From: Scolanthus callimorphus
Lineage: Eukaryota; Cnidaria; Anthozoa; Actiniaria; Edwardsiidae
NCBI GenBank assembly: GCA_033964015.1
Contig: CM066913.1
Span: 10,782,953 to 10,846,952, forward strand
Reading direction: 5' to 3'
DNA: 64,000 nt
Program-made: the position numbers and the translations under genes
Part shown: piece after piece, positions 52,216 to 63,394 of the stretch
Position numbering within the stretch: position 1 is the first letter of the stretch
Layout: each line of letters opens with the position of its first letter
Notes under the pieces: model-generated
Database searches by the model: none
The model's input: the letters and a program-made list of their open reading frames with translations, nothing else
Told to the model about the DNA's origin: nothing

Positions 52216-52908
52216 AATAGGGAACGGTGCATTGGGAGGTGCATTGGGAGGGAGTGCTAATAACGAGGAATGTAAAAAAGGTATATAATATTATAAAGTT
52301 TACAAAGAAAATATATTGAATTTAACTTCTACTGTATTTCTTTCATTGCCTAATTAGTTTTTCAGCTGTTTTTAATCTCTGCGGATCAATGATCAACAAT
52401 AGAACAGAAGGCGCATTGAACCATGCTATCAACGTAAAGACCGTGGGCTTTTGGTACGGCGCCAATTGTCTGAACAAATCTGGAACTTTTCGCTAGTTTC
52501 TTGAAGATATTATTGGATTCACTGACTTATTGGGCTGAAATGCACTAGAATAAAGAAGCCCTATTCTTCTCTTTCGCTAAAAAGATTATTTAATCTGATG
52601 CAGCCCTTGCGCTGCCGGATTATAACGGTGTGAGGCAAGGTCGCGTACGTGAGGACCTTTTATATCACGCAGGCATATCCACTATAGGTATACGCCTATT
52701 GCCGTCTTGAATTGACTTTTAAAATGTTGTGCGTTACTGGGGCTGTGATTCATTACTGGAATACATAGCGAATACCTCCATTCAAGTATTCTCTGGGGAC
52801 AACGCAGTGTAGTGTGCGCGCTCCCATAGGGAGCCTAGCCCGCTATGGTCTATGGGTAAATTATTCAAAGATCGAAGTCATTTGCATAAAATTAGCGCAG
52901 TTTACAAA
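52216..52908. promoter_or_regulatory. Upstream region of the Kelch gene
   Basis: No gene is seen. An in-frame upstream ATG at 52852 could extend the protein by 19 residues, but the ATG at 52909 has the better context (AAAATGGCGG) and a typical N terminus. Confidence 0.45.
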
Positions 52909-55059
52909 ATGGCGGACGAACCGAAGGAAGAGGAGAAGAGAGCCAGGAATGTTTATGGAAAACACGAGGATCGAGCCTTTACAGTTTTGAAAGAGCTTAG
53001 GGACAATGGCGAACTAATGGATGTAACGCTGCAAGTCGGCGGCAATGAAATACAGGCTCACAGAGTAGTTTTAGCAGCTTGCAGCCCTTACTTTCGCGCA
53101 ATGTTGACAACGGGGTTTGCAGAAACCTTGATGAGTACCATTGCTCTACAGGACTGCGATCCTGCTGCTGTGGAGCAAATAGTTGAATACTTCTACTCGA
53201 GAACTCTTTCCATTTCTCAAGATAATATTGAGGGTTTGCTAGCTGTCGCGAGCTTATTTGAAATTCCAGAAGTCGTGATGGAATGTGGCGAGTTTATTGA
53301 AGGTGAAATTGGAGTAGAAAACTGTCTTGGAATTCAGTCTCTTGCGAGCCAGTTCTCACTGTCTTCCTTAAAGTCTAAGATAGATAACTTCGTGAGCTGG
53401 AAATTTATGGAGGTTGTACGAGAAGAAGAGTTTGTTTTGATTCCTGCAGACCAGTTGAAGGAGATTATTAGCAAGGACACCTTACACGTAAATGGAGAGG
53501 AGGATGTGTTTGAAGCTGTGATGGTATGGTACGACCATGATCAGCAAAGAATGCATAATTCCCAGGTTTGTCAAATGCCCATTTGAAACATTGCCATAAC
53601 TTTTTTCCTTCATCATATTTGCTTGCCCCTGCAGATCTCACAACTTGGACAACTAAAGATGAGTCTGAATTTTATACTCACGTGACTTTTGTGAACCCTT
53701 ATAGTCTCCTCCTTTCAAACACATGCTCAGCCCCAAAACTATTAAATTATACCAGCCCCCTACCCTGGTACTTAGTGGCCATTCCTGAATTCTCTCATCT
53801 TGAGTTTCTGTACAGCTACAGAGGCATAATTTACAGCATAATTTGAATTTTCTAGCATAATAAGTTGAACATTCCTGCATAATTTGATGAGGAAATGGTC
53901 CTGTCATGAGCAGGGTAAGGGTTTTAGCAGAGCAACCACACAACTTACACATGCTAATCCTCTCCCCATTAAAAATGCAAAAATCCAGGCTACAAACATC
54001 ATATTCAGGCAGAAGGACTAGATATCAATAAAATGACACTGTTTTCTATCCTCTCTATCAACAGGATGTAATGACTTGTGTCAGGTTTGATAACATGGAA
54101 AAGCAATATCTTAGTGAAATTGCTAGCGATGAAGATCTGATGCATGTGCCATCTTGGAAAGCAATTGTCCATGATGCTCTAGGTATTGTTACATCTCCAG
54201 TCAAGAGGAAAAAGACCAACATCAGACAATCCCCTAATGCACTCTATCTTTTGGGTGAATTATACAGTGATCCGGTACAGATGTTTGACATTGAGACATG
54301 TTCATGCTGCCCTGTTGATGGCATGAAGGAGAATGTTGGCACAGCAGTTGTAGTGGATAATACCCTTTACATGGTCATAGGGGGAGGTCTTATGGTGGAC
54401 AGGTATAACCCAAGACTTAACTATTGGGCTCGTGTTGCTGATGGGTTCAAGGAAGCTGAGTTTGCTGCTTGTGGGAGTCCAGGCATATTTATGTTTTTGG
54501 AGGTGGTAGGAGAGCTAAGTCTCTGGATCTCAAGTCTCGGGAATGGGTTTCACTTCCTCCTATGAGTATGCGCCGTAACTATCATGCAGCAGTTTCTCTG
54601 CAAGAGACACTCTATGTGTCAGGAGGGGTTACACCGCCTGGCGAGCAAGGAACTGCTGATGTTGAGTCTTTCAACCCAAGTGTCGGCAAATGGGAATCAC
54701 TTCCACCAATGAATGACATTCGATACAGGCATGAACTGGTGGCATTTAATGATCATGTCTATGCAATAGGAGGTTGTGATAAAATGGGAACAGCTATTAA
54801 AACTGTTGAAATGTATGATAAATCAGTAAACTGCTGGCATAAGATTCAAGATTTAGTTCATCCACGCAAGGACTTTGCAGTGGGAGTTTTACAAGGTATG
54901 ATGTTTGTTTTTGGAGGAGGTGGAGGAACTACAACAGTTGAACAGTACAACAGAGATGCTGACAACTGGAAAGTTGTTGGAGCTTTGCCCAAGCGCTGGT
55001 GTAACTTTCGGTGTGTTTCACTCCCCTTTATCAATGTGAATGAAGGTAAGAGAGATTGA
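52909..55059 (+). CDS. BTB-BACK-Kelch (KLHL-type) protein, 2 exons, one frame break
   Basis: Exons: 52909-53565 and 54065-55059. Exon 1 encodes an acidic start (MADEPKEEEKRA), the BTB domain (residues ~22-130, with DVTLQVGGNEIQAHRVVLAA and YFRAMLTTGF) and most of the BACK domain (GIQSLASQFSL ... EEDVFEAVMVWY). Exon 2 finishes BACK and gives the Kelch repeats (SLDLKSREWVSLPPMS, YHAAVSLQETLYVSGG, YAIGGCDKMGTAIKTVEMYD, FVFGGGGG). KLHL proteins are usually substrate adaptors of CUL3 ubiquitin ligases. The frame shifts by one near 54483: FAACGSPG is in one frame and HIYVFGGGRR in another, so one base is missing. With it, the protein is about 550 aa, normal for the family. A possible donor (GAAG/GTAAGA, 55046) near the end could add another exon. 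AATAAA is at 55183-55188. The subfamily is not assigned. Confidence 0.88.
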
Positions 55060-55508
55060 AATTGTCACCATCATTTTAGTCAGATAACTAAACCATGCAG
55101 CTAACAATGCAATATGTGCCTGTTGCAGTGAAAAAATGCATGTGTCACATCCTCTGGTAATGCAACAGAATATTGTGTAACAAATAAAAACAAAAGATTT
55201 CTTCATTTGGCAATGTTGCAAGACATTGTTGCTGATATCATGCTTCAGCAATGGTTTCCAAAATCAGTGTGTTTTGGGCAAGAAGTGATTTAGAATTTTG
55301 CCAATTGTAATTTAGAATTTTACAGCGGACAGGTTGCAAGTTACCAAAAACATTGTGAGTGTGGTTTTGGCTCAACTTGCATTGCAAGTTTCGTGAAAAA
55401 TTGTTTAATGGCCTTAAACAGTCCAACAAGCCGACACAATAGCAAAGACAACTAAATGACAAATATGTTACTTGTCATCAGCTGAAGACTTTGTTAAGAA
55501 TATCAATT

Positions 55509-55514
55509 TTTATT
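55509..55514 (-). terminator. Possible poly(A) signal of the coiled-coil gene
   Basis: AATAAA on the minus strand, about 225 bases past the stop at 55740. Confidence 0.4.
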
Positions 55515-55739
55515 TTTGTTAGAATATCACTTTTGCTGCAAGAGTCACTCAAAAGCTTTTTGCAACAAAAATAAAATATATTTTTCTTTTTGTACATATT
55601 TGTGCAAAGGACTGACAAAGATATTATGGAGCTGTTGTCAGAGATTTAGTGTATATTTTTTTCTAGTGATTGTAAGAAAAGTAGTATCTTTGTAAGAGTA
55701 GTATCTTAATTATATACAATTCTTTATGCTGTTGGTGCT

Positions 55740-58700
55740 TCATTTTAGCTTCTTTTCCTCTGATTCTTCACTTTCGCCATTTCCATTTGTTTGGGTCCTC
55801 AAGAATTCAAGCATGGATTTCTGTTCTGCTACAACAAGTGATTCTCTTGTCTGGAAAGAATAAAAAGTGTAATGATGAAACTAACTAATGCCTGAATTCT
55901 TGGAACCTGATAAATGACAAAGATAGGATGTCAGCCTTATCTACATGATTTCTATTTTTATATTATTAATATACGATTTCCATCATCTAGAAGAGCAAAC
56001 AAACTTGATGCGTTGAATCACTCTGATCATCTTGCTAGATTCTATTGTTTCATGCTCCATACATACAATCCATTCATGTATGCATGGGTAATGTGACTGA
56101 AGGTTATATGGAACTTTAGCCTTAAAAAGCTGACCATAAAAGCATGGGTGTAGCTAAGGGTGCATATTACCCCTTTTTGTGACAGAAAATATAGTGAACA
56201 TTAAAGGAAAAAAATGGTCAGTCATCAGACATTTTCAGCAGTTTTGACCCCCATAAAATTATAGCAACAATCAAAATAAGTGAAAAATTGTAACATGATC
56301 ATCCAACACTTTTTACCAGTTTCTGTTTGGCTGCCATGACATCTTTTCCGAGCTTGGTATTTCCCCGTTTCAACTGATTGATAGTTTCCCATGCTGTCCT
56401 TAGCTGCCTCTCAAGAGATGCTCGGTCCAGGTTTTCTGGTACTTTGTATTACCTGTGTATGTCTGATAATGTGAAAACGACATGTAAGTGTGCAACCGAT
56501 TTCTAAGATGAAACATGTGAAAATAACCCACTGGGAATAAATTTCGTAACCAATGTTGTCTTTTTTCCCTCGTTGTTCGAGTCGAGGCAGAAAAGAAAGC
56601 ATGCTTTCAAAATGCTGTGATTGATTGGTAGAGATTAGCGTTTTGACACGTGCTAATTCAAAACGTCTTAGCAACGTCTCATTTGCCCCATAGAAACGTA
56701 TTAGCGTTTGTGCCTTCGAAACAAAACTTTGCAGCGCCCAAACCAAAACGCTTAAAAATAGCAAGAAATACATTGGTTTGTAGGTCTACCTCTCAGCACG
56801 GATATTGATGAGTAACTTGTCATGCCATTTGGATTAAGTAATGCAATGCTTTTTTCTTAACAATTGTTGGTATGTGTGTGTAAAACACTGGCCATAACGC
56901 CAAGAGACATAGTACCATGTGCATTACCTTGTTACATGATCGTAGTATATCCTCTTCTTTCGCCCCCATTAGAAACAGCAAAGCCTTCAACTTGACAAGA
57001 ACAATGAGTGATTATCAGAATTCCATGTTTTTGAAAAGATACGTTTTCGGTCGTAATCCGTTTCGCGTCGAGTTGCTTCAGTAGTCACAGGGAATTTCTG
57101 CAGAAACCCATCCATGGGAAAAGCTGAATTTCCCATGGTAGAAGAATGGAAAGTGTTCGGATTTCCCATGGCTATCCATGTGAATTTTCCCATGGCTATC
57201 CATGTGAATTCCGAACACTTCCCATGCGTGTGCCTTGGGAAATTCAGCGTTTCCCATGGATGGGTTTCTGCAGTTTCCCTTTGAGTTTGGTAACTTTGAT
57301 TGACAGGAGTTAAAACTCCGATTTCGTGTTGGGAGGCTGTCACGCAACTGCGCAGCTGTTCTGCGCATCTCAAAACAAAGAAGTATCGTCCCGTAACGAT
57401 GGCCAGCAAAGGCTGAAAACCACGAAAACAATCCGTTTTAATCTCGCTATTTCTCGATCCATCCGACCAAATGTTTACGTTTTATTTATTCTTTAATAGT
57501 TTTCTGATAGGATGGTCTAAATAGTTTTGCTCAGTGATCGTTCCTGGAGCATGCGCGTATCGTGACAGCCTCCCTTTAAGCATTCTCGTACCCAAAGCTC
57601 CCCAGCTCGTCTGCTCGCAGGGGAGGCTCTGGGGACATCCATTTGAGGGCCGTCGCTGATTGGTTGATTTTGAGCATTGGAGCATGCGCTGAAAAGTCTT
57701 TCTCTCAGCGGCTCTGTATTAAACCTCGCGCATGCGTCAGTGGCTGTCACCAGAGCCTCCCCCGCGAGGAGACGAGCCGGGGAGCTCTGGGTTCGAGAAT
57801 GCCCTTTAAAGGGACATGGTCACCTAGAAAACACTAAAATAATTATTGTCACAAAATAGAAAAATATTCTCTGAAATTGAAAGAGTCAGTTTAAAGAAAG
57901 AAGTACGGAACATTTTATTGGATTACAATGAAGGATTGCTGAGATTTGAGCGAATTAAGATGGCAAATTTAGTATGCTTGAAAAAAGATTGAGGTAAACC
58001 GATTTCAAAAGAGTAGGATTCCTCATGTAAGCTGTAATTACAATCCGCGAATATCTTTGCAATCCTACATCGAAATGACTTCAAATTTTCACCATGTCAA
58101 GTTGAAAGCATTCTTTACAAATTTGACTTATTATTTTTATTATTTGTGATATAATAATTTTGATATCGTATTTGTCATATTAAAGTGAAAATTCGCTACG
58201 TGGTTTCGTTCATAATACGCATTCGGTCATGTTTGATATATAGAGATTATTACATAGCAAGAGCTTCATATCGTTTTTATTCACGAGTTTAGTGTCATAG
58301 CGCGATCGAACGAGCGTGTTTTTGTTTATATTATATAAATAAAATAGCACAAAAATAAAGAAAAATTGCAAATATCCATTGAACGTGCTGTTTTTTTTCC
58401 GGTATTGTGCTCGTTTTAGTGTGCATGTGCTCCACCCCATTGAATGACGAGCTTACAAGAGCTGATTCGATAATGCTAGAAACCCTTACTTTCCTATCCA
58501 TGCGTAGCTTGGTATCAGAGTCGAGACCGTGGTCACCGTTTAGTAGGTCCCGGATGTCCCGATGCACTCTACCAGTAGCCCCAGTCTCTGCTCGACCTCG
58601 GTCTTCATTTCCTCGACATGCTTGTCATATGCCGGTTTTAGTACTTGCAGAGCTTTTCTCAAATCTTCCATGTCCGCCTTTGAGAAAAGAACAAGTTTGA

Positions 58701-59263
58701 ATCAACAGGGATCCAGCGCTGTCCGCAATAGCCCATAGAAGGGAGGAGATGGACATTTATCAGTAGCTATAGTACCCACTGAAAAATGTAGGAATGATCG
58801 AACATACCTCTTTTTTGCTGAGTGTTTGATGCAAGTACTCCTCGGTTGCTTGGAGCTGTTTGAGTTGACTTTCTAACTTTTTGTTTTCCCTTTCGAGCTT
58901 TTCTATTCTAATGAACATCAAGAACAGATTTGTCTTTTTGAGGATTACCAGCCAAAAAGAAAAAAATATATATGTATACCCATATATACATTTGATCAAA
59001 CCTATAGCCAATACTACCTGGGAATGATTTCTTTCCCTTGTTTCGCCAACTCCTCTTCTAAATACTGGTTGTGCTGTTTCAGCTCTGCAACTTCATCTTC
59101 GAGCTCAATTCGCTGAAAAATAGTCCATCCGAAATTAGTACTTTTCCCTCTTTCTTCCTTACTATTGGGATCACGTTACCTTGATGGCTCGGTCCTTTGC
59201 ACTCCATTTCGCGACCTCGGAAGATCTGCTGATCTTCTTCTTTGTTTTCCGGTTCTCGGACAT
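55740..59263 (-). CDS. Coiled-coil protein, 7 exons, ~225 aa, unidentified
   Basis: Exons in gene order: 59180-59263, 59018-59112, 58808-58907, 58573-58677, 56928-56990, 56317-56435, 55740-55850. Every junction is GT-AG. The N terminus is basic (MSENRKTKKKISRSSEVAKW), then heptad-rich segments follow (IELEDEVAELKQHNQYLEEE; IEKLERENKKLESQLKQLQA; ADMEDLRKALQVLKPAYDKH; LDRASLERQLRTAWETINQL). The tail is acidic then basic, ending ESEESEEKKLK. Exons join in phase except exon 6, whose frame needs one extra base at its 5' edge (AG/AAAAC would read Glu-Asn-Leu if AG/GAAAAC), so one base may be missing at 56435-56436. I do not recognise the family; a cytoskeletal or ciliary coiled-coil role would be a guess. 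Intron 4 contains two MITEs. The joint across that 1.6 kb intron is the least certain, so it may be two genes. Confidence 0.6.
57089..57280. mobile_element. MITE of the TTTCTGCAGAAACCCAT family, copy 2
   Basis: Ends AGGGAATTTCTGCAGAAACC CATCCATGGGAAA and TTTCCCATGGATGGGTTTCT GCAGTTTCCCT are inverted, with internal TTCCCATGGCTATCCATGTG repeats. It is related to 42351-42502. Confidence 0.85.
57581..57801. mobile_element. 221-bp MITE, copy B, with 9-bp TSD
   Basis: Same length and ends as copy A at 27037-27257 but reversed. The flanks CCCTTTAAG (57572-57580) and CCCTTTAAA (57802-57810) match at 8 of 9 bases. Confidence 0.9.
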
Positions 59264-61416
59264 AGCTTTCTTCTTTCTTTATTTGAACTGAATTCCATTT
59301 TTGCAGCCCGCGTCATTTTTTCGTTGTCACCGCGCGTGCATGGAACTTTCAACATGCGCACGCGGTTTTCTGCGCGGGCAGCTCTTCGAAGAAAATATGC
59401 GAATCTTCAATCTCGTCCGGACGTCTGGCCATAAATAATTACGTGCCCAGCTGGCCAGACAACCAGATCTATGGACGAGAGATGCGAGTTTCTAGCGATG
59501 ATTATTTACGACACTTTTCAGTAGGGCACATTGAATAAAACGTTATTTTTGTCGCTTGATATCTATTATAATTTCTTACTTGTTTCAACGTTATTATAAA
59601 CTATTAGAAGTTCATTTTAGACGAGGTAACTTTCGAATGTTTCACGCTTTAACTAAACCAGTCACACAACAGATTCAAACTTGTGTCCGAACGCCAGTCA
59701 CCAAGGGCTTTTATAAGTTCTATCGGTACACCCGATTGGTAGGCAAACGAAACTCCTCCGCGGCGGAAAGAATACCCAGTGTATAGTTCGGCAATCCGAA
59801 TTCCTTGTGAAGAATACCGATAATGTTTATAAATAGCGCTGGAACCGGGTTACGACCCATAAACTGGCAAAACCTTAAAAAACGTGGTTCTGTGTGTTTT
59901 ATACGTCGTCTTGGTTGACTCCGCATAGGTGTGCTGTCTGAAACTAAGCACTTCGCGCTCGAGTTCTGCCGTAATCTGGGGCTGAAGCACATCTGGAAGA
60001 GAGCAAGTGATAGCTATAAGGCGACATGTGCGCGAGAAGCGGAATATTATCTACCTGGGGAGACGGCATAGTCCCAGGGCTGAGTAAAATTGCAGGTGTG
60101 ACGGTGTATGTATTCTGCTAACCGCATCCGCTAAAGTGTTATGGACACCTTCAGTGTACACCGCAGATAAATGGAAATTATGAATAGCTGAAAGCCAGTG
60201 CAACTCCCGCATTTCCTTCATGATAAGAAGGTTCGCGGTTGAGCCCTTGTTGATAATGCTAACCGCTGCTTGGTTATCGCTGTGAATGATAATAACTCGC
60301 TGATTAGACCAAGCGTGTGTCCAACGTTTTGCCGCCAAAGTAATTGCTAATGTCTCTTTTATGGTTGATGTGCAGAGCTGCCCATTTTTGGCAGTCTAAA
60401 TGGAAAAAAGTCGTGTCGGGCCGCAATTGAAGATAAAGAGCTGACCTTGGTATCATTTTAAAGCTTAATAAATGACGTTTTTGGACGTATAATCTATTTA
60501 GTCAAATTTATTGCCAAACGCAAGATTTTGGGCCGCAAACGAAAAAGCACTGTGGTCTGCTATAAGAGTTCCAGGATGTTTAAAATACTTGGGATGTTTT
60601 AAAAACTACTACATTGTTTAAGATACTTGAAAAAATTTTTTGTTAGTCACGTCCCCACCTTGACTAACTTCTGCTATTTGTAGGCAGGCTGGATTTGTAA
60701 ATAATAATTTGTAAATATGACTAAAAAGTTGAAGTTGTTTGGGAATAAATCCGTTTGCGGGATTTTTGATTTGCAAAATATGTTTTAAAATATCAGTTCT
60801 AAACAACTTCGTATTTTGACGTTTTTCTACTGAAAAATTACTCATAAAATCAATTTGGAAAAGAAAATCAAAAATCCGCCGCACACGGTTTTCTAAACAC
60901 TACATGCGTCTCAATCATCTCCGTAAATTTGAGGTCAATATCTTAAACCTATAGAGCTCCGAGAAGTAGAAAATAAATCGCTAAGAACCTCCCTCCAGGA
61001 AGGACTAGTTGTTCCAACGACTAAGTGCATTTGGTTGTAGCTCCACCCCATACTTGAAAGCCAGTCAGGTACCAAGTTCAAGGCACGTGCTGAGATAGCT
61101 ACGTCACAAAAAATCATAAATTTGCCAATGTTGTCTAAAATAACCTATATCTATACCTTAATGGCAGATAATAACAGTTTTAATCAAGGTAAGATTATTA
61201 ACCATTCGTGTTTTCTTGTATTAGCCTTGTTTTGAGAGTTTGTCTAATTTGCCGAAAAGCAAACATGCGATTCCAGGTGTGTTATGTTAGCGAGATTTAA
61301 TTTCAAACTGCTCAAACAAAATCTCGGATATCCTTGATGAGATTTTCTCTTGCTTGTGTTAGCCATCTTTACAAGTTAATCCTTCGGATAACAGAACGGG
61401 ACGAGAAGGAAAGAAA
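59264..61416. other. Intergenic with retrotransposon relic
   Basis: Contains the promoter of the coiled-coil gene and a DIRS-like relic at 59649-60340. No other gene is recognised between 60341 and 61416. Confidence 0.5.
59649..60340 (-). mobile_element. DIRS-like tyrosine-recombinase retrotransposon relic (RNase H + recombinase)
   Basis: On the minus strand, first an RNase H segment (IIIHSDNQAAVSIINKGSTA ... YTEGVHNTLADAVSR, 60338-60051). Then, in shifted frames, comes the C-terminal part of a tyrosine recombinase (SFRRGGVSFAYQSGVPIELI KALGDW, ending 59649). This order (RT-RNase H followed by YR) is that of DIRS/Ngaro elements. Frame changes between the two parts and the missing RT show it is dead. 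Confidence 0.75.
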
Positions 61417-62909
61417 ATGAACGTCGCCCTATATCTTGGCTCCATCTTGCTGCTTGTGGTGCTAGTTAAGGTAAATTGTTCTTTATTTTAAAATGTGTTT
61501 TGAATCTATTTTCTTTACGATGAAATCCCCTCTACTCCCTCACGGTTTTTCTTTGACGAATTATTATCAATCCTTATTCTATGAGAAATGAGTTTTCATA
61601 AGAATTGTTATGACGATGCCAAAACGCAAGAGTTATAAAACGAAATCGATTCAATTGACATGTTTTGATTTCATAAAGCAATTACGCCCTTCTTTTGATT
61701 TTCGCAATAAATCTACTCCACTGAATTATTTACTTGCTATGATCATAGCTGTATATGTCCTGTGATAGTCCTGTCGTCTGCCAAATAACTTGCCAAATAA
61801 TGGTTCTCTTTAGTCGTCATCATGTCCTCCCGCTAGCAACAGAGCTCATACTCCATTGTTCTTTGAGGAGCTCCGTTTTTAGGGAGTGCCTCAAACATTG
61901 GTTCTTTATTTTATCATCACTTTATTGTATTCCGTAGTATGGCTCGAAGTTGTCGTGCTGCGCTTACTTTCGCTTAGGCATAAAATAACGACTGAGGTTT
62001 CAGTTTTGCCTGTTCTCCTAATAGATTTATGCTCAGCTTTTTGATAAATTGCGCCTATTATGTTTGTACAAGGCGTAAAATTGCGGCTTTGATTATTTCT
62101 TACTTTCGTGGAATGAATGCTGGGTGCAATTTCATTTATCTTGTCTTTGTAGACAGAGGGGTGCTCTAAAGATGAAGACTGTGAAGGTGGACAGTGTTGC
62201 CATGAGAACGGCTGCGTTGCTAAGCTACCAATAAACTCCCTGTGTGGTACTAACGTACTGGTACGTGTTCCCTCGCAACCTCTTTGCGCAAACTCTGTGC
62301 ACTCGCGGCTTGCAATGCATTGTGGTTGGTGAATGTCACAGCAATTCCATGCTTGGTAAATTACAACCGCAGAAACCGTCCCGTCCCGTGTGAACGCTCG
62401 ACGGTACCGTACCAGAATTGTACCGGTCCGGACGATTTTTTTATTTACGCCCACTTCATGGCACTTAGAAATTTTTAAGGCAAGTTATTGAGAAAAAAAG
62501 GAAAAAGTATTCATGGTGGTGCGAACCCTCAAATCTGTGCAAATTACCTATTCATAACCCAACATCTTACACATGAGCTACGAGAGAGTTCGCAGGTCAA
62601 CATCCTCCTTTTGATTCACTCAGAGAACGAGAATATGTGAATCATAATGAATATTTATACTAGCTAGCCGCCATCTTGAAGTGGGCGTAAAAAATAAATT
62701 CGCCCGGTTCGGTTTTGTACCGGTCTCGTGTGAACGAGGTCTGAGAGAACAAAACACGTTTGTGATACCCTTTTGATCTTGTTTTTCAGCCCATGAGACG
62801 TTGTGGGTGTGCTAAGGGGTTGGCATGTAAGCCGACCCAAGAGCTGAGACTAGTATGGAAAGCATCCAAAGAGCAAGACCTTATAATAAAGAAGTGTCTC
62901 ATGCCGTAA
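61417..62909 (+). CDS. Small secreted ten-cysteine protein, prokineticin/colipase-like spacing, 3 exons, 93 aa
   Basis: Exons: 61417-61470, 62153-62260, 62790-62909, all phase 0 with GT-AG sites. Exon 1 is exactly a signal peptide (MNVALYLGSILLLVVLVK). The mature part has ten cysteines: C-x5-C-x4-CC-x4-C-x9-C-x9-C-x-C-x5-C, then the last Cys near the end (KKCLMP). The C-x5-C-x4-CC start and the CxC pair are shared by prokineticins, astakines, Dickkopf C-terminal domains and colipase (a five-disulfide fold). The role is probably an extracellular ligand, but a venom-type or enzyme-cofactor role cannot be excluded from sequence. A paralogue faces it at 63395-64000. A poly(A) signal (AATAAA, 63071-63076) follows. 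Intron 2 holds a palindromic repeat. Confidence 0.82.
62381..62745. mobile_element. Palindromic MITE in intron 2 of the ten-cysteine gene
   Basis: The left arm (CCCGTGTGAACGCTCGACGG ... TTTACGCCCACTTCATGG) is inverted relative to the right arm (CTTGAAGTGGGCGTAAAAAA ... CCGGTCTCGTGTGAACGAGG). Confidence 0.65.
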
Positions 62910-63394
62910 ACCTCTCATTTCGTGATTTTGTACCATAAGCAATTAGTATGAGTAAAGTCTAAAACAACGCATAGATAAACATGGTTTGGCGTTCAATCAT
63001 GTGACGCTTGTAGGGCAAGCACACCGCTCATCTGCAGCCTATCTGATGTAGCGAAGTCAGCAGTTATGCTAATAAACTACAATGGTAACTACCATTCAAA
63101 CTCAACAACGGCGCCAGTTTAAGGGAAGGGATGTAAGATCCAACGTGTTGTTATAGTGGGGTTTTTATTTTATTATTATTATTATTATTATTATTTTTTT
63201 TTTTTTGGGGGGGGGGGGGAGAAGGAAGGGGAGTTGTCCAGCATTTAAAAAGGAAAAGAATTCGGCAATTTTTCGATGTAACTTATTTGCTTGATTGATT
63301 TATTAGAACCATGTTTGCTAAAAAGACATCGGTCTAGTCTGCCTGATCACAAGTTGATCTATATAATGTATATCCCGTGGCGGTGGCGGTGCAT
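62910..63394. other. Convergent intergenic with homopolymer/microsatellite block
   Basis: The (ATT)n, poly-T and G12 run at 63166-63221 is the only structure seen besides the poly(A) signal at 63071. Confidence 0.6.

Noticed and set aside
58331..58567. Open frame continuing past coiled-coil exon 4 (VRVSSIIESALVSSS)
   Set aside because: It is in a different frame from exon 4, and the GTAGAG donor at 58572 gives a clean phase-0 join to exon 5. An alternative 3' end here cannot be fully excluded.
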